Origin: Sorex araneus | Taxonomy: Eukaryota; Chordata; Mammalia; Eulipotyphla; Soricidae | Assembly (NCBI RefSeq): GCF_027595985.1 | Contig: NC_073305.1 | Span: 87,290,626 to 87,354,625 of the forward strand | Length of the DNA stretch: 64,000 nucleotides | Reading direction: 5' to 3' | Part shown: positions 63,828 to 64,000 of the stretch, in pieces | Position numbering within the stretch: the stretch's first letter is position 1 | How the letters are laid out: every line of letters starts with the position of its first letter | The notes under the pieces: model-generated | Database searches by the model: none | The model's input: the letters and a program-made list of their open reading frames with translations, nothing else | What the model was told of the DNA's origin: nothing | Made by a program: the position numbers and the translations under genes

Positions 63828-64000
63828 CAAGGCAATTTGTCAGTATCGATCAAAACGACAAACACACTTGTACTTGGACCCCATCACCCCGCCTCTGGGA
63901 AAATATCCTACCAGATATGCTAATATAGGTATAAGATGATGTAAATATCAAGTTATTCATTGCAGCATTGTTGGTTAGAGCAGAAGATTGGAAACAACGC
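63828..64000 (+). mobile_element. Ancient L1 ORF2 end, continues beyond the window
   Basis: 'ggcaatttgtcagtatcgat', 'cattgcagcattgttggtta' and 'aagattggaaacaacgc' match the order of mammal-wide L1 ORF2 ends. It holds an earlier part of L1 than the piece at 62.6 kb, so it is a separate insertion. Confidence 0.75.

Larger units (their letters stand above)
34375..64000 (-). other. TRAM2 intron 1 (3' part, continues past the window)
   Basis: No sequence encoding the expected first exon and no CpG-island-like promoter is present, so this is intron 1. Stretches with no recognised feature include 35501-36408, 37011-38324, 38841-39515, 40869-42055, 42228-43044, 45437-46812, 49131-50427, 51521-52538, 53557-54990, 55065-55829, 57063-57999, 60213-61370 and 63410-63827. 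Most open frames here fall in repeats or GC-rich DNA. Confidence 0.82.

Noticed and set aside
34375-64000. TRAM2 exon 1 and promoter
   Set aside because: No minus-strand frame with the expected N terminus and no CpG-rich island were found in this stretch.

Overview
This is a mammalian nuclear window. Single-copy DNA is broken up by about fifty tRNA-derived SINEs, by L1 LINE tails and by many microsatellites. The commonest SINE has a head 'ggctggagcgatagcacagc', a B-box 'ggttcgattcc', a body containing 'catcccatatggtcccctga' and an A-rich tail. I remember this family from the genome of the common shrew (Sorex). The species call rests on that memory and is an inference.

The only functional gene I can support is TRAM2 (translocation-associated membrane protein 2), on the minus strand. 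Exons 2 to 11 are all present between 34374 and 4879. Every junction is GT-AG and every phase fits. They encode residues 41-370 of a protein that would have the usual 370 residues. Exon 1 (start codon, promoter) is not in the window, so the region from 34375 to 64000 is the 3' part of a very long intron 1. The 3' UTR probably runs from 4878 down to about 735, where there is an AATAAA signal, and it is free of clear SINEs.

Layout in + coordinates: 1-734, intergenic sequence beyond the 3' end of TRAM2; 735-4878, 3' UTR; 4879-11135, exons 11 to 5, closely spaced; 11136-18418, intron 4, with SINEs, a nested L1/SINE and long GGAA and GT arrays; 18419-19102, exons 4 and 3; 19103-34310, intron 2, repeat-rich, with two shrew-type L1 tails; 34311-34374, exon 2; 34375-64000, intron 1. 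Intron 1 holds two decayed retrocopies of ribosomal-protein genes (RPL10 at about 38.3-38.8 kb, RPS6 at about 52.5-53.6 kb), a dense SINE cluster at 43.3-48.2 kb, a SINE with a different body at 44.3-44.5 kb, a seven-unit minisatellite at 62.0-62.2 kb, and ancient L1 pieces at the right edge.

I see no previously undescribed gene system. The points of most interest are the insertion histories that can be read from target-site duplications (a SINE inside the RPS6 pseudogene, SINEs inside L1 tails), the second SINE body type, and a CU-rich repeat starting 15 nt downstream of the exon 2 donor site. Open reading frames on either strand outside TRAM2 are chance or repeat-derived.
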